A stretch of DNA of 7,565 nt from Armatimonadota bacterium (GTDB lineage: Bacteria > Armatimonadota > Fimbriimonadia > Fimbriimonadales > Fimbriimonadaceae): NCBI GenBank assembly GCA_003516955.1, contig DPBN01000090.1:1-7565 (forward strand). Direction: 5' to 3'. Of the stretch, positions 1 through 5,583 are shown in pieces. Below the pieces are notes generated by a model that ran no database searches, had not been told where the DNA came from, and saw nothing but the letters and a program-made list of their open reading frames with translations. Position 1 is the stretch's first letter; each line of letters begins with the position of its first letter. A program made the position numbers and the translations under genes.

Positions 1-282
1 GGCGAGGAGCAGCAGGTGGAAACTGTCCTTCTCCTCACCCTTGGCCTTGTTCCGGATGCCGTTCGGCGCCATGTAGGTCTCGACGCCCAGAATCGGCTTG
101 ATGCCGTTGCCGCGGCAAGCGTAGTAGAACTCCATCACGCCGAGCATCGTCCCGTGGTCGCTGATCGCGATGGCCGGCATGCCCAGCTCCTTGGCCCGAG
201 CCACCATGTCCTTCACCCGCGTGGCGCCGTCCAGCAGGCTGTACTGGGTGTGGTTGTGCAGGTGGACAAAGTCTCGGCACAT
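1..282 (-). CDS. dnaE: DNA polymerase III alpha subunit, N-terminal PHP domain (partial, runs off left edge)
   Basis: This is the first 94 codons of the replicative polymerase catalytic subunit; the frame is open to the window edge, so the rest lies outside. The N-terminus reads MCRDFVHLHNHTQYSLLDGA, the hallmark opening of the DnaE PHP domain. It is followed by a GMPAIAISDHGTMLGVMEFY block (residues 35-54) and GIKPILGVETYM (60-71). Residues of the HxHxH cluster (7, 9, 11), D18, D42-H43 and E68 fit PHP metal ligands. From memory of the family, E. coli DnaE has lost several of these, so this PHP site may still be metal-binding and proofreading-active (inference). The ATG at 282 is preceded by AAGGA at 287-291, four bases upstream, and an in-frame stop lies further upstream. 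The gene follows the lipoprotein gene on the same strand with an 84-nt gap, so it may be co-transcribed. The family identity is secure; DnaE1 versus a paralogue cannot be told from this part. Confidence 0.95.
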   Translation of the reverse strand, partial: MCRDFVHLHNHTQYSLLDGATRVKDMVARAKELGMPAIAISDHGTMLGVMEFYYACRGNGIKPILGVETYMAPNGIRNKAKGEEKDSFHLLLLA

Positions 283-366
283 GGATTCCTTGGGGGTCGG
301 CGCGGCGGGAGCCGCTCCATCAGTTTACGACGTGCGAAGGGGGGCTGAAGACGCCGCCTTTGGCGG

Positions 367-753
367 TCACCGCACGAAGTCCCGCCCGTAGACCCGGAGC
401 CTCCGGCCATCCGGCGAGAAGGCCCCCGTCGAGCGGAACGAGCGCTCCGAACTCCGACCGTCCGGGCCGATCGTCCTTTCCGAGCCCTCTGCGGTGAAGG
501 AGCCTTCGGCCAGGGTCCACCGACCCTCGGCCTCCAAAACGCGGCCGGACGCCTGCCGGACGTTCATCCGAAACCGACCGCTGGGCAGAACCTCCAGGGT
601 TCCCTTCGGCGGAATCTCGCCCGACTTCGCCGCCTGGGCCACCATGTCTGGCGGAACGTAGAGCGACCACTCCCCCGTGGGGTCCGCGCCGCCCGACCGG
701 CACCCGACAACCGCGACCGCTGCCGCCAAGAGCGCTGCCGCTACGCGCCGCAT
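367..753 (-). CDS. small predicted lipoprotein, lipocalin-like beta-rich domain
   Basis: A 128-residue protein of unknown specific function. The N-terminus MRRVAAALLAAAVAVVGC is a short basic and hydrophobic signal peptide ending in a lipobox (VVGC, Cys18), so the mature protein is predicted to be lipid-anchored and exported. The remainder carries GEWSLY (27-32), GTLEVLPSGRFRMNV (51-65), EGRWTLAEGSFTAE (76-89) and FSPDGRRLRVYGRD (112-125). These are alternating strands with the G-x-W, P-S-G-R-F and G-R-W-x-L signatures seen in small lipocalin-like or META-like domains; this fold assignment is inference. The start ATG overlaps the end of the debranching-enzyme gene by 13 nt, which suggests translational coupling. 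A much longer reading in the same frame extends to 1560, but that part is only an antiparallel-frame shadow of the debranching enzyme. The function is unknown, and a role in glycogen metabolism should not be assumed from position. Confidence 0.85.
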   Translation of the reverse strand: MRRVAAALLAAAVAVVGCRSGGADPTGEWSLYVPPDMVAQAAKSGEIPPKGTLEVLPSGRFRMNVRQASGRVLEAEGRWTLAEGSFTAEGSERTIGPDGRSSERSFRSTGAFSPDGRRLRVYGRDFVR

Positions 754-2645
754 GCCGACTCCTCGGTACAGATCCTGAGCAGCTCGCCCACGCTCCACGC
801 CTGCCACGGGCAGCCGCCCGGGTTCTGCGGCTCGTCGCCGTCGTACACCTCCGCCACGCCGCCCAGACCGTAGTCGTGGATCAGGTCGCGGGCGATCCGA
901 AGCACGCGCCGAACCTCCTGGCGGTCGCCCAGCACGCGCGCGACGGCCGTGCAGTAGGACCCGAGCAGCCATGGCCACACCGTTCCTTGGTGGTAGGCCG
1001 CGTCGAGCTCGTGGATCGGTCCCTGGAAGCGTCCGCGGTGCCCCGGCTCGTTGGGTCCGAGGGTCCGGAGCCCCGCCGGGGTGTAGAGCTCGGCCATCAC
1101 CTTCCTCAGCGCCCGCTGAGCGTTCTCCCCTTTGGCCGGACCGAAGGGCAGGGCCATTGGAATCACCTGGTTGGGCCTCAACGACGCGTCGACGGGGTCC
1201 ACCGTGTCGAGGTAGTGCCCCAGGTGGGGGTGGAAGAACTTCGCCTCGAAGGACGCCTCCGCGCGATCGGCGGCGGCCAGGTATTCCGATCCCGACTCGC
1301 CCAACCGCTCGGCGATCCAAGCGGTCGCCCGCAGGGCGTTGATCCACAGGCCGTTCACCTCCACCGGCTTGCCGTGCCGCGGGGTCACCACCCAGTCCCC
1401 CACCTTCGCATCCATCCAGGTGAGCTGCACGCCGGGCTCGCCCTGGGTGAGAAGGCCGTCGCTGGGGTCCACACCGATGCCGTATCTCGTGCCCTTCTGG
1501 TGGTGCCGGATGACCTCCCTCAGGGCGGCGAGGCACTCTCGCGCGAACTCCGCGTTCCACTCCGCCTCGAGGGTCCGGAACGCGGCGTTGGCGAACCAGA
1601 GGGTCGCGTCAACGGTGTTGTACTCCGCCTCGTCGACGTTCTCCACGAACCGGTTCGGGATCAGCCCGTCCCGCATCTGACCGATGAAGCTCCGCAGCAC
1701 GTCCCGGGCGAACGCCGTCCTGCCCGTGCAGAGGCAGAGGCCCGGCAGGGCGATCATGGTGTCCCGTCCCCAGTCGCCGAACCAAGGGTAGCCGGCGATG
1801 ATCGTCTTGCGACCCGGCGCCTCCACCAGGAACCGCTCGGCGGTCTTCTTCAGCGTCGGCCCCAAGACTCGGCCGAACTCCGAGTCCTCCGGCATCGGCG
1901 GCAGGTAGGGCTCGTCCGAGTCGCCGGCCAGGGTCGCCACCAGCAGCGCGGACTCGCCCGGCAGCAGCTCGTACTCCAGCTCGCAGGGGCAGAAGAGGTC
2001 GTCGCGAGGGTTGAGGCCCCGCTCCGTCTCCCTGAAGTGCTCGAAGCGGTAGTACCAGCCTTGCACCGGCGACCGCCTGGCCCCGTCGTGCCGGATCTCG
2101 AGGCCCACCCCGTCGTGCTCCACCACCGTCCGGTCCTTGGGAAACGCCACTGCGGCGGGGTAGCTCGGCGACTCGGAGAAGTTGCCGTGGTACGGCTTGT
2201 GGCATACCAGAGGCTTGAGGATCAGTCCCAGCGGACGGTCGCCCACGTTTCGGTAGCGGATCGTGGTGCTGTTGGAGCCGGGACGCATCGCGACCGTCTG
2301 CTCCACCTCCGCGCCGAGGCACCGATACATCCATCGAACGCTGTCCTCGTAGTCGAACGCCTCGATGTGTTGGTAGCCCTCCGGGTGGATGGCACCGAAA
2401 TACTGGTTCGTCGAGATCCCGCTCTGGTGCCCCTCCACCCTCACGAACGCCTCCACCTTGGCGAGCAGCACCATCCGGTCCACGGGAGGCCGGACCGCGG
2501 CGACCAGCAGGCCGTGGTACCGCCGGCTGTTCACCCCCGCCACGGTGCCCATGGCGTAGCCGCCCAGACCGTTCGTCAGGAGCCATTCCCGCCGTGCCGC
2601 GAACTCGAAGTTGCGGCATTTCTGACCGTCAAGGTGGTAGGGCAT
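741..2645 (-). CDS. glycogen debranching enzyme (amylo-alpha-1,6-glucosidase, GH133 type)
   Basis: A 634-residue protein of the bacterial/archaeal glycogen debranching family, which hydrolyses the alpha-1,6 branch glucosyl residue in glycogen or limit dextrins in the cytoplasm. The N-terminal beta-rich GDE_N domain covers about residues 15-240 and opens with WLLTNGLGGY (21-30) and VNSRRYHGLLVAA (38-50). The C-terminal (alpha/alpha)6-barrel domain covers about 265-630, with the hallmark GYPWFGDWGRDTMIALPGL (285-303), NRFVE (331-335), YNTVDATLWF (342-351), TWMDAK (409-414), YHQGTVWPWLLGSY (551-564) and GLGGVAEVYDG (593-603). The acids in the WMDAK and AEVYDG blocks are the likeliest catalytic pair by family logic; I cannot verify them here. 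No signal peptide is visible. The frame stays open to 2828, but the ATG at 2645 puts the conserved WLLTNGLGGY at residue 21, as is usual, and the upstream codons look non-coding. The Shine-Dalgarno sequence is weak (TAGGT). It is the first gene of a leftward run with the lipoprotein and probably dnaE. Confidence 0.95.
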   Translation of the reverse strand: MPYHLDGQKCRNFEFAARREWLLTNGLGGYAMGTVAGVNSRRYHGLLVAAVRPPVDRMVLLAKVEAFVRVEGHQSGISTNQYFGAIHPEGYQHIEAFDYEDSVRWMYRCLGAEVEQTVAMRPGSNSTTIRYRNVGDRPLGLILKPLVCHKPYHGNFSESPSYPAAVAFPKDRTVVEHDGVGLEIRHDGARRSPVQGWYYRFEHFRETERGLNPRDDLFCPCELEYELLPGESALLVATLAGDSDEPYLPPMPEDSEFGRVLGPTLKKTAERFLVEAPGRKTIIAGYPWFGDWGRDTMIALPGLCLCTGRTAFARDVLRSFIGQMRDGLIPNRFVENVDEAEYNTVDATLWFANAAFRTLEAEWNAEFARECLAALREVIRHHQKGTRYGIGVDPSDGLLTQGEPGVQLTWMDAKVGDWVVTPRHGKPVEVNGLWINALRATAWIAERLGESGSEYLAAADRAEASFEAKFFHPHLGHYLDTVDPVDASLRPNQVIPMALPFGPAKGENAQRALRKVMAELYTPAGLRTLGPNEPGHRGRFQGPIHELDAAYHQGTVWPWLLGSYCTAVARVLGDRQEVRRVLRIARDLIHDYGLGGVAEVYDGDEPQNPGGCPWQAWSVGELLRICTEESACGA

Positions 2646-2809
2646 TCTGGACCTAGTATGCCCCCAAACCGGCGGAGATGGGACCGGTGCCGGGATTCCT
2701 GCCAGGTTTCGCCCGCTCCAGGGCATTTGCGGGGTATCCAGGACCAACGATGGAGGAAAGCAACCCTTGGGTGGAGTGCGTCCACCGAGTTCCAAGGGGA
2801 GCGTGGCAC
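2646..2809. promoter_or_regulatory. divergent spacer between debranching enzyme and small unknown gene
   Basis: About 160 nt separate the leftward debranching-enzyme start from the preferred rightward start of the small gene, so promoters for both directions should lie here. Reading leftward, CATACT at about 2655-2660 resembles a -10 box, but I see no matching -35 at proper spacing. I make no firm promoter call. The rightward frame is open through most of this spacer (from 2678), so part of it could be coding if a start upstream of 2810 is used. Confidence 0.35.
2794..2801 (+). promoter_or_regulatory. ribosome binding site deciding the start of the small unknown gene
   Basis: AAGGGGAG lies eight bases upstream of GTG 2810 and is the best Shine-Dalgarno match with standard spacing. 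A competing GGAGGAAAG at 2752-2760 would serve GTG 2771, so the start is not fully settled. Confidence 0.5.
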
Positions 2810-3019
2810 GTGAGTATCGCAGAAGCACGCAGCATCGTCGGAAAGAAGGTCTGGCTGACCTGGCTGGACCGGAAGGGCATGGAGGTGACGAGGGCGGTGA
2901 TGGTGATGGAAGCCACTTTCGTTCCCCTCTACGGCCCGTGCCTCATCACGAGCGAAGGCGACGTGGCCCTCAACAAGGTCGTGCGCTTCGAGGACTACCA
3001 AGAGGTCAGCGCGGCTTGA
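2810..3019 (+). CDS. small conserved-looking protein of unknown function (69 aa)
   Basis: I do not recognise this family. The preferred GTG start at 2810 is preceded by AAGGGGAG at 2794-2801, eight bases upstream, and gives 69 residues. Alternatives in the same frame are ATG 2750 and GTG 2771; the latter has GGAGGAAAG ten bases upstream. The protein has a helix-like start (SIAEARSIVG), then alternating hydrophobic and charged stretches: KKVWLTWLDRKGMEV (12-26), VMVMEATFVPLYGPCLITSE (30-49) and DVALNKVVRFEDY (51-63). This pattern fits a small five-strand beta-barrel (SH3/Sm-like), which is inference only. There is no signal peptide or membrane segment, and one cysteine (C44). It is divergent from the debranching enzyme and overlaps tail-to-tail by 14 nt with the LptD-like gene. 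The well-placed ribosome site and protein-like composition argue that it is real and not a shadow of a neighbour. Confidence 0.7.
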   Translation: MSIAEARSIVGKKVWLTWLDRKGMEVTRAVMVMEATFVPLYGPCLITSEGDVALNKVVRFEDYQEVSAA

Positions 3020-4523
3020 CGGGCTCCGCGCCCCTGCTCCTCCGTCGGATCCAGTCCGTCAGATCGTCCAGGCGCAAGTTCACCCCGATCGTGAAATCGT
3101 CGGGGAACTTGCGCCAACTCACAAACGGCTCCACGCAGCCGGCAACCTGCCGCAGCTGGAAGCCATAGTCGTACCAAGATCGCCGATCCCAGTCGTACTT
3201 CCCCAGCAGCGCCAGCTTGGTCGGCCCACCGTGCCAGTCCAGGCGCAGGTGGAGCGCGGAGGAAGAGTACAGCCGGTCGAAGGCGAAGTCCTCGTGGCCA
3301 ACCTGCCCGCCCTCAACCCATGCGACGCCGAGGTCCAGGCCCTTCGTCGGGCTGTAGAGCAGGCCGGTCTGAGCCTGAGCCCAGGCCATCTCCCTTCCCC
3401 CGGCATAGCCGCCCACGTCGAACCGGTTGACCCACGAGGCCCGGCCGCCCAGCGACACCCTCGGAGCCGCCAGCGAGCCCTGCAGAGCGATCCGGGACAC
3501 CCCCGGCCCGTCGACCCTCTCGATCCTTTGTCCGCGGAGCTGTACCCATCCAGCCCAAGGGCCCATCGGGCCTCCGACCTCGGCGATCGCCTCGATGGGC
3601 TTGTTCAGGTCGGGATCTTCGGCGCGTCCGGAAGGCCGGACGGACCACTGCGTCGCCAGATAGGTGGCCGCCCGCCTCGTCCCCATCAGAGAGCGCTCCT
3701 GCTCGGGACTGGAAACCGTCAGCTGGTCGAAGAAGCCGTAAGGGAACCGGTTCCCCAAGTCCCCGTACGGCCGCGGCGGAAGCTCGCCCAACCCCGACCA
3801 ACCGAGGCGCGCCTCGTAGCCGGGACGGCGGCCGTCCTCCAGCGACGTCCCCAGGCTCAGCCCTGACGAGCTGGAGAGGGGAAACGCCTGGTCCCACGTC
3901 GCAGAGGCGACGCCCTCCTCCGTCAGACCGAAGCGGGGCATCCGAAGCTCCGCCTCACCGGGGCTCAGGGCAAAGCGGTAGTTCGGAAGCCCGACGACGC
4001 GGCTGCCGAACACCGCGAACTCGGCCCGTTGCAGCTTCGCCCTGCGCCCCCTCTCCACGACCACCTTCTCCGAGCGGAAGGAATAGGGTGCCCTGCCTTG
4101 GGCGCACGGCGTGGCCACGACCCGATGGAGCGTCCAGACTCCCCCGTCGACCTCCACCGAAGCCGCCCGGAGCACGGACTTGCCAACGGTCAACCGGACG
4201 CGCTCGCCCCGGCCCGTCCGTCGCCTCCAGTCCCAAACGAACCGATCGGCCTGCAGCCGAGCCTCGCCGTCGTCCACCACCACGTCCCCCGACGCCTCGG
4301 CCCGGGTGGCCTCCGGGGTGTCCTGCACGGTGAGGCGCGACGCCGTCAGCACCAGCCCCTCCCCCTCGGCGCGAACCCCGCCCTCGTACACGGCCAGCCC
4401 CGTGGAGACCTCGTAGCGCTGGATCGGCGCCGATACGCGCAGAGAGTCCTGCTGGGCCTCCGGAGCCTCTCGTGCCAGCGCGCCCGCCAAGGCAACGGCC
4501 AGGGGCGTCCAGATCGGGACCAT
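3006..4523 (-). CDS. compact LptD/OstA-like outer-membrane protein
   Basis: A 505-residue exported protein resembling LptD, the outer-membrane translocon that inserts lipopolysaccharide. The N-terminus (VPIWTPLAVALAGALA) is a signal peptide. Residues 35-185 form an OstA/LptA-like beta-jellyroll: YEVSTGLAVYEGGVRAEGEG (37-56), ASGDVVVDDGEARLQADRF (77-95), TPCAQG (138-143), YSFRSEKVVVERGRRAKLQR (147-166) and VVGLPNYRFAL (176-186). The last blocks match the order seen in E. coli LptD (TSC, then a W-S-x-x-S-E segment, then a P-x-F-Y-x-P-Y element), recalled from memory. Residues about 190-490 are amphipathic beta-strand-like with many aromatics, fitting a C-terminal barrel, but at 505 residues it is much shorter than E. 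coli LptD (about 784). There are only two cysteines, C140 and C463, placed like one N-domain/barrel disulfide pair. The start ATG 4523 gives the signal peptide directly. It lies divergent from an ECF sigma gene. An LptA/OstA-domain barrel protein with another cargo is the main alternative. Confidence 0.8.
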   Translation of the reverse strand: MVPIWTPLAVALAGALAREAPEAQQDSLRVSAPIQRYEVSTGLAVYEGGVRAEGEGLVLTASRLTVQDTPEATRAEASGDVVVDDGEARLQADRFVWDWRRRTGRGERVRLTVGKSVLRAASVEVDGGVWTLHRVVATPCAQGRAPYSFRSEKVVVERGRRAKLQRAEFAVFGSRVVGLPNYRFALSPGEAELRMPRFGLTEEGVASATWDQAFPLSSSSGLSLGTSLEDGRRPGYEARLGWSGLGELPPRPYGDLGNRFPYGFFDQLTVSSPEQERSLMGTRRAATYLATQWSVRPSGRAEDPDLNKPIEAIAEVGGPMGPWAGWVQLRGQRIERVDGPGVSRIALQGSLAAPRVSLGGRASWVNRFDVGGYAGGREMAWAQAQTGLLYSPTKGLDLGVAWVEGGQVGHEDFAFDRLYSSSALHLRLDWHGGPTKLALLGKYDWDRRSWYDYGFQLRQVAGCVEPFVSWRKFPDDFTIGVNLRLDDLTDWIRRRSRGAEPVKPR

Positions 4524-4625
4524 GGGCCGTCATTCTACCGCTCGGCCGGAAGGAAGACCGGTTCTGATCCGAAGCGCCCGCTCCAGGGCTGCAGGTTGGC
4601 CCGATTCGCGGTAAAGTGGTGTCAG

Positions 4626-4652
4626 CGAACGAACCCGCCCCGGGGATGCGTC
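4626..4652 (+). promoter_or_regulatory. candidate ECF-type autoregulatory promoter upstream of the sigma gene
   Basis: CGAACG at 4626-4631 and CGTC at 4649-4652 are separated by 17 nt. This resembles the AAC-type -35 and CGT-type -10 of many ECF-dependent promoters, such as GGAAC(A)-N16-18-CGTT. Transcription would start near 4659, giving a leader of about 20 nt before ATG 4680 that contains the GAGG ribosome site. Autoregulation is common for ECF factors. It is a weak motif match in GC-rich DNA, so chance is a real possibility. Confidence 0.3.
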
Positions 4653-4670
4653 CAAGCACTGAGACGGGTT

Positions 4671-4674
4671 GAGG
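4671..4674 (+). promoter_or_regulatory. ribosome binding site of the ECF sigma gene
   Basis: GAGG sits five bases upstream of ATG 4680 and supports that start over the in-frame ATG at 4710, which has no comparable site. Confidence 0.6.
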
Positions 4675-4679
4675 CGACC

Positions 4680-5231
4680 ATGTTCAAGATCGGTAGAGGC
4701 GCGCGCTCGATGGAGCTGGCCCTCGACGAGGCCCATTGGGTGGTCCGTGCGAGAGAAGGCCAGGAGCACTCCATGCGGCTCCTCATCGAGAGGCACCGCA
4801 ACCGCTTGGTGAGGGTCGCATCGAACATCCTCCGCGACGCCAACGAAGCCGAGGACGTCGCCCAGGAGGCCTTCCTCAAGGCCTTCCGAGAGTTGGATCG
4901 CCTGCGCGACGACCAAGCCTTCTCCGGCTATGTCTACCGAATCTGCGTGCGCCTCTGCATGGACCGGCTGAGGTCGCGCCGTGCCGAGCCCGCCGAGTTC
5001 GAGTCCGCCACGGCCGACCAAGGGGAGGCCATCGAGAACCGGGTGGTGATCGAGCGGTTGCTGGACCGTCTGCCCTACGACCTCCGTGTGACGCTGGTGC
5101 TTCGTGAAGTCGAGCAGCTGAGCTACGACGAGATCGCTGAAGTGCTTCGGGTGCCGGTCGGCACGGTCCGCTCGCGGCTCCACGCGGCCCGGGAGAAGTT
5201 CCGGGCGCTGTGGCTGGAGGCGGTGGGGTGA
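4680..5231 (+). CDS. RNA polymerase sigma factor, ECF (sigma-70 family) type
   Basis: A 183-residue two-domain sigma factor that would direct RNA polymerase to a small regulon. Region 2 covers about residues 30-100: RLLIERHRNRLVRVASNIL, then the core-binding DANEAEDVAQEAFLKAFREL (53-72) and FSGYVYRICVRLCMDRLRSR (81-100). A short linker (101-120) leads to region 4 (about 122-178), with LPYDLRVTLVLREVEQLSYD (131-150) and the helix-turn-helix EIAEVLRVPVGTVRSRLHAA (151-170). There is no region 1.1 or 3, and the length is typical of ECF factors. The start ATG 4680 has GAGG five bases upstream; the frame is open far upstream (to 4029), but that stretch is antisense to the lptD-like gene. The stop overlaps the start of the anti-sigma gene (GTGA), the classic coupled arrangement. 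Being divergent from an lptD-like gene suggests an envelope-related regulon (inference). The ECF subgroup is not determined. Confidence 0.95.
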   Translation: MFKIGRGARSMELALDEAHWVVRAREGQEHSMRLLIERHRNRLVRVASNILRDANEAEDVAQEAFLKAFRELDRLRDDQAFSGYVYRICVRLCMDRLRSRRAEPAEFESATADQGEAIENRVVIERLLDRLPYDLRVTLVLREVEQLSYDEIAEVLRVPVGTVRSRLHAAREKFRALWLEAVG

Positions 5232-5449
5232 GGAACCCGCTCGTCTGCCGCAAGTTCCGGCGCCTGGCCACAGAGGCCCGGGACCGTGAGCTCACACCCT
5301 CCGAAAAGGCCTTTCTCGGGCACCATGCGGCGGCCTGCAAGGATTGCGAGGAGTTCGAGAGGCAGACCAGCGCGTCGCTCTCCGCGATCGCCCTGCGGAA
5401 GGCTGCCCGATCCCTCCGCGGCACGCTCGGCAGGCCGTGCACGCGGTAG
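5228..5449 (+). CDS. zinc-finger (ZAS/zf-HC2) anti-sigma factor, 3' end probably replaced
   Basis: The GTG start overlaps the sigma stop codon (GTGA, 5228-5231), so translation is probably coupled and the product is the cognate regulator of the ECF factor. The 73-residue reading shows Cys7 in NPLVCRKFRRLA and H33-x3-C37-x2-C40 in GHHAAACKDC, the HxxxCxxC zinc motif of ZAS anti-sigma domains that hold the sigma factor and often respond to redox. No membrane segment is present. From about residue 46 (near base 5365) to the stop at 5449 the DNA is the antisense of the csaB N-terminal coding sequence, so the last 25 or so residues (SAIALRKAARSLRG onward) are probably not native. The zinc domain itself appears complete. 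Alternatively it is a naturally short soluble anti-sigma factor, and the csaB start is the broken partner. The family call is good; intactness is doubtful. Confidence 0.75.
   Translation: MRNPLVCRKFRRLATEARDRELTPSEKAFLGHHAAACKDCEEFERQTSASLSAIALRKAARSLRGTLGRPCTR
5361..5376. other. apparent breakpoint joining truncated anti-sigma and csaB genes
   Basis: To the left of this point the rightward frame reads as an anti-sigma zinc domain. To the right the leftward frame reads as the start of a CsaB-type transferase. Each frame continues past the point only as antisense of the other. The exact base is uncertain because both proteins are variable there. I see no insertion-sequence end, direct repeat or attachment-like site around it. 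Confidence 0.5.
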
Positions 5450-5583
5450 GTTTCGTCGGGAGAGCCGCTCATCACCGTGAACGTGTGGCCGTAGGGGCGC
5501 AACCCGTAGATCAGGCCGAGGAGGACGGCGTCGTCGCCCAGGTTGCCGCACCCCAGATACCCCGCCAGAAGAAGTCTAGCCAT
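5365..5583 (-). pseudogene. csaB: polysaccharide pyruvyl transferase CsaB, N-terminal fragment
   Basis: CsaB transfers pyruvyl groups to secondary cell-wall polysaccharide, to which SLH-domain proteins bind. The first 73 codons fit the family: MARLLLAGYLGCGNLGDDAV (1-20), with the G-x-x-G-x-GNLGD(D/E) opening, then LLGLIYGLRPYGHTFTVMSG (21-40), SPDETYRVHGLPSVPRRD (41-58) and AIAESDALV (65-73). In CsaB proteins the last block normally leads into a glycine-rich GG-S-x-x-QD element. Here the frame instead reads antisense through the anti-sigma and sigma genes, staying open to 4876 (235 codons in total) with no family resemblance. A full CsaB is roughly 350 residues, so about four fifths is missing. 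The ATG at 5583 overlaps the DUF5693 stop by 8 nt (ATGGCTAG), the usual DUF5693-csaB coupling, so the 5' end is native. This is either a genuine truncation or a contig misjoin. Confidence 0.75.

Larger units (their letters stand above)
4524..4679. promoter_or_regulatory. divergent spacer between lptD-like gene and ECF sigma gene
   Basis: This 156-nt region separates two divergent genes and must carry promoters for both, apart from anything read in from elsewhere. I find a candidate ECF-type promoter for the sigma gene (listed separately) but no convincing element for the lptD-like gene, whose Shine-Dalgarno sequence is also weak. A TAAAGT at 4612-4617 resembles a -10 box but lacks a -35 at 16-18 nt. 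Confidence 0.5.

Noticed and set aside
354..366. Small GC hairpin (CCGCC-AAA-GGCGG on the minus strand) just after the lipoprotein stop.
   Set aside because: The stem has only five pairs and no T-run follows it, so it is a poor intrinsic terminator, and dnaE follows closely on the same strand.
876..2813. Long rightward open frame of 645 codons opposite the debranching enzyme.
   Set aside because: It lies exactly antisense to a well-supported GH133 gene, and its product is rich in R, H, V, P and G with no domain-like pattern. Open antisense frames are expected in GC-rich DNA.
4612..4617. TAAAGT as a -10 box for a housekeeping promoter of the sigma gene.
   Set aside because: No acceptable -35 hexamer lies 16-18 nt upstream; the bases there read CTGCAG.
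4029..4679. In-frame upstream extension of the sigma factor.
   Set aside because: It is antisense to the lptD-like gene, has non-protein-like composition, and the ATG at 4680 has its own ribosome site and gives a standard-length ECF factor.
4876..5364. Continuation of the csaB frame as a real C-terminus.
   Set aside because: It is antisense to sigma and anti-sigma genes, is rich in R, S, A and P, and lacks the glycine-rich and later blocks of CsaB.
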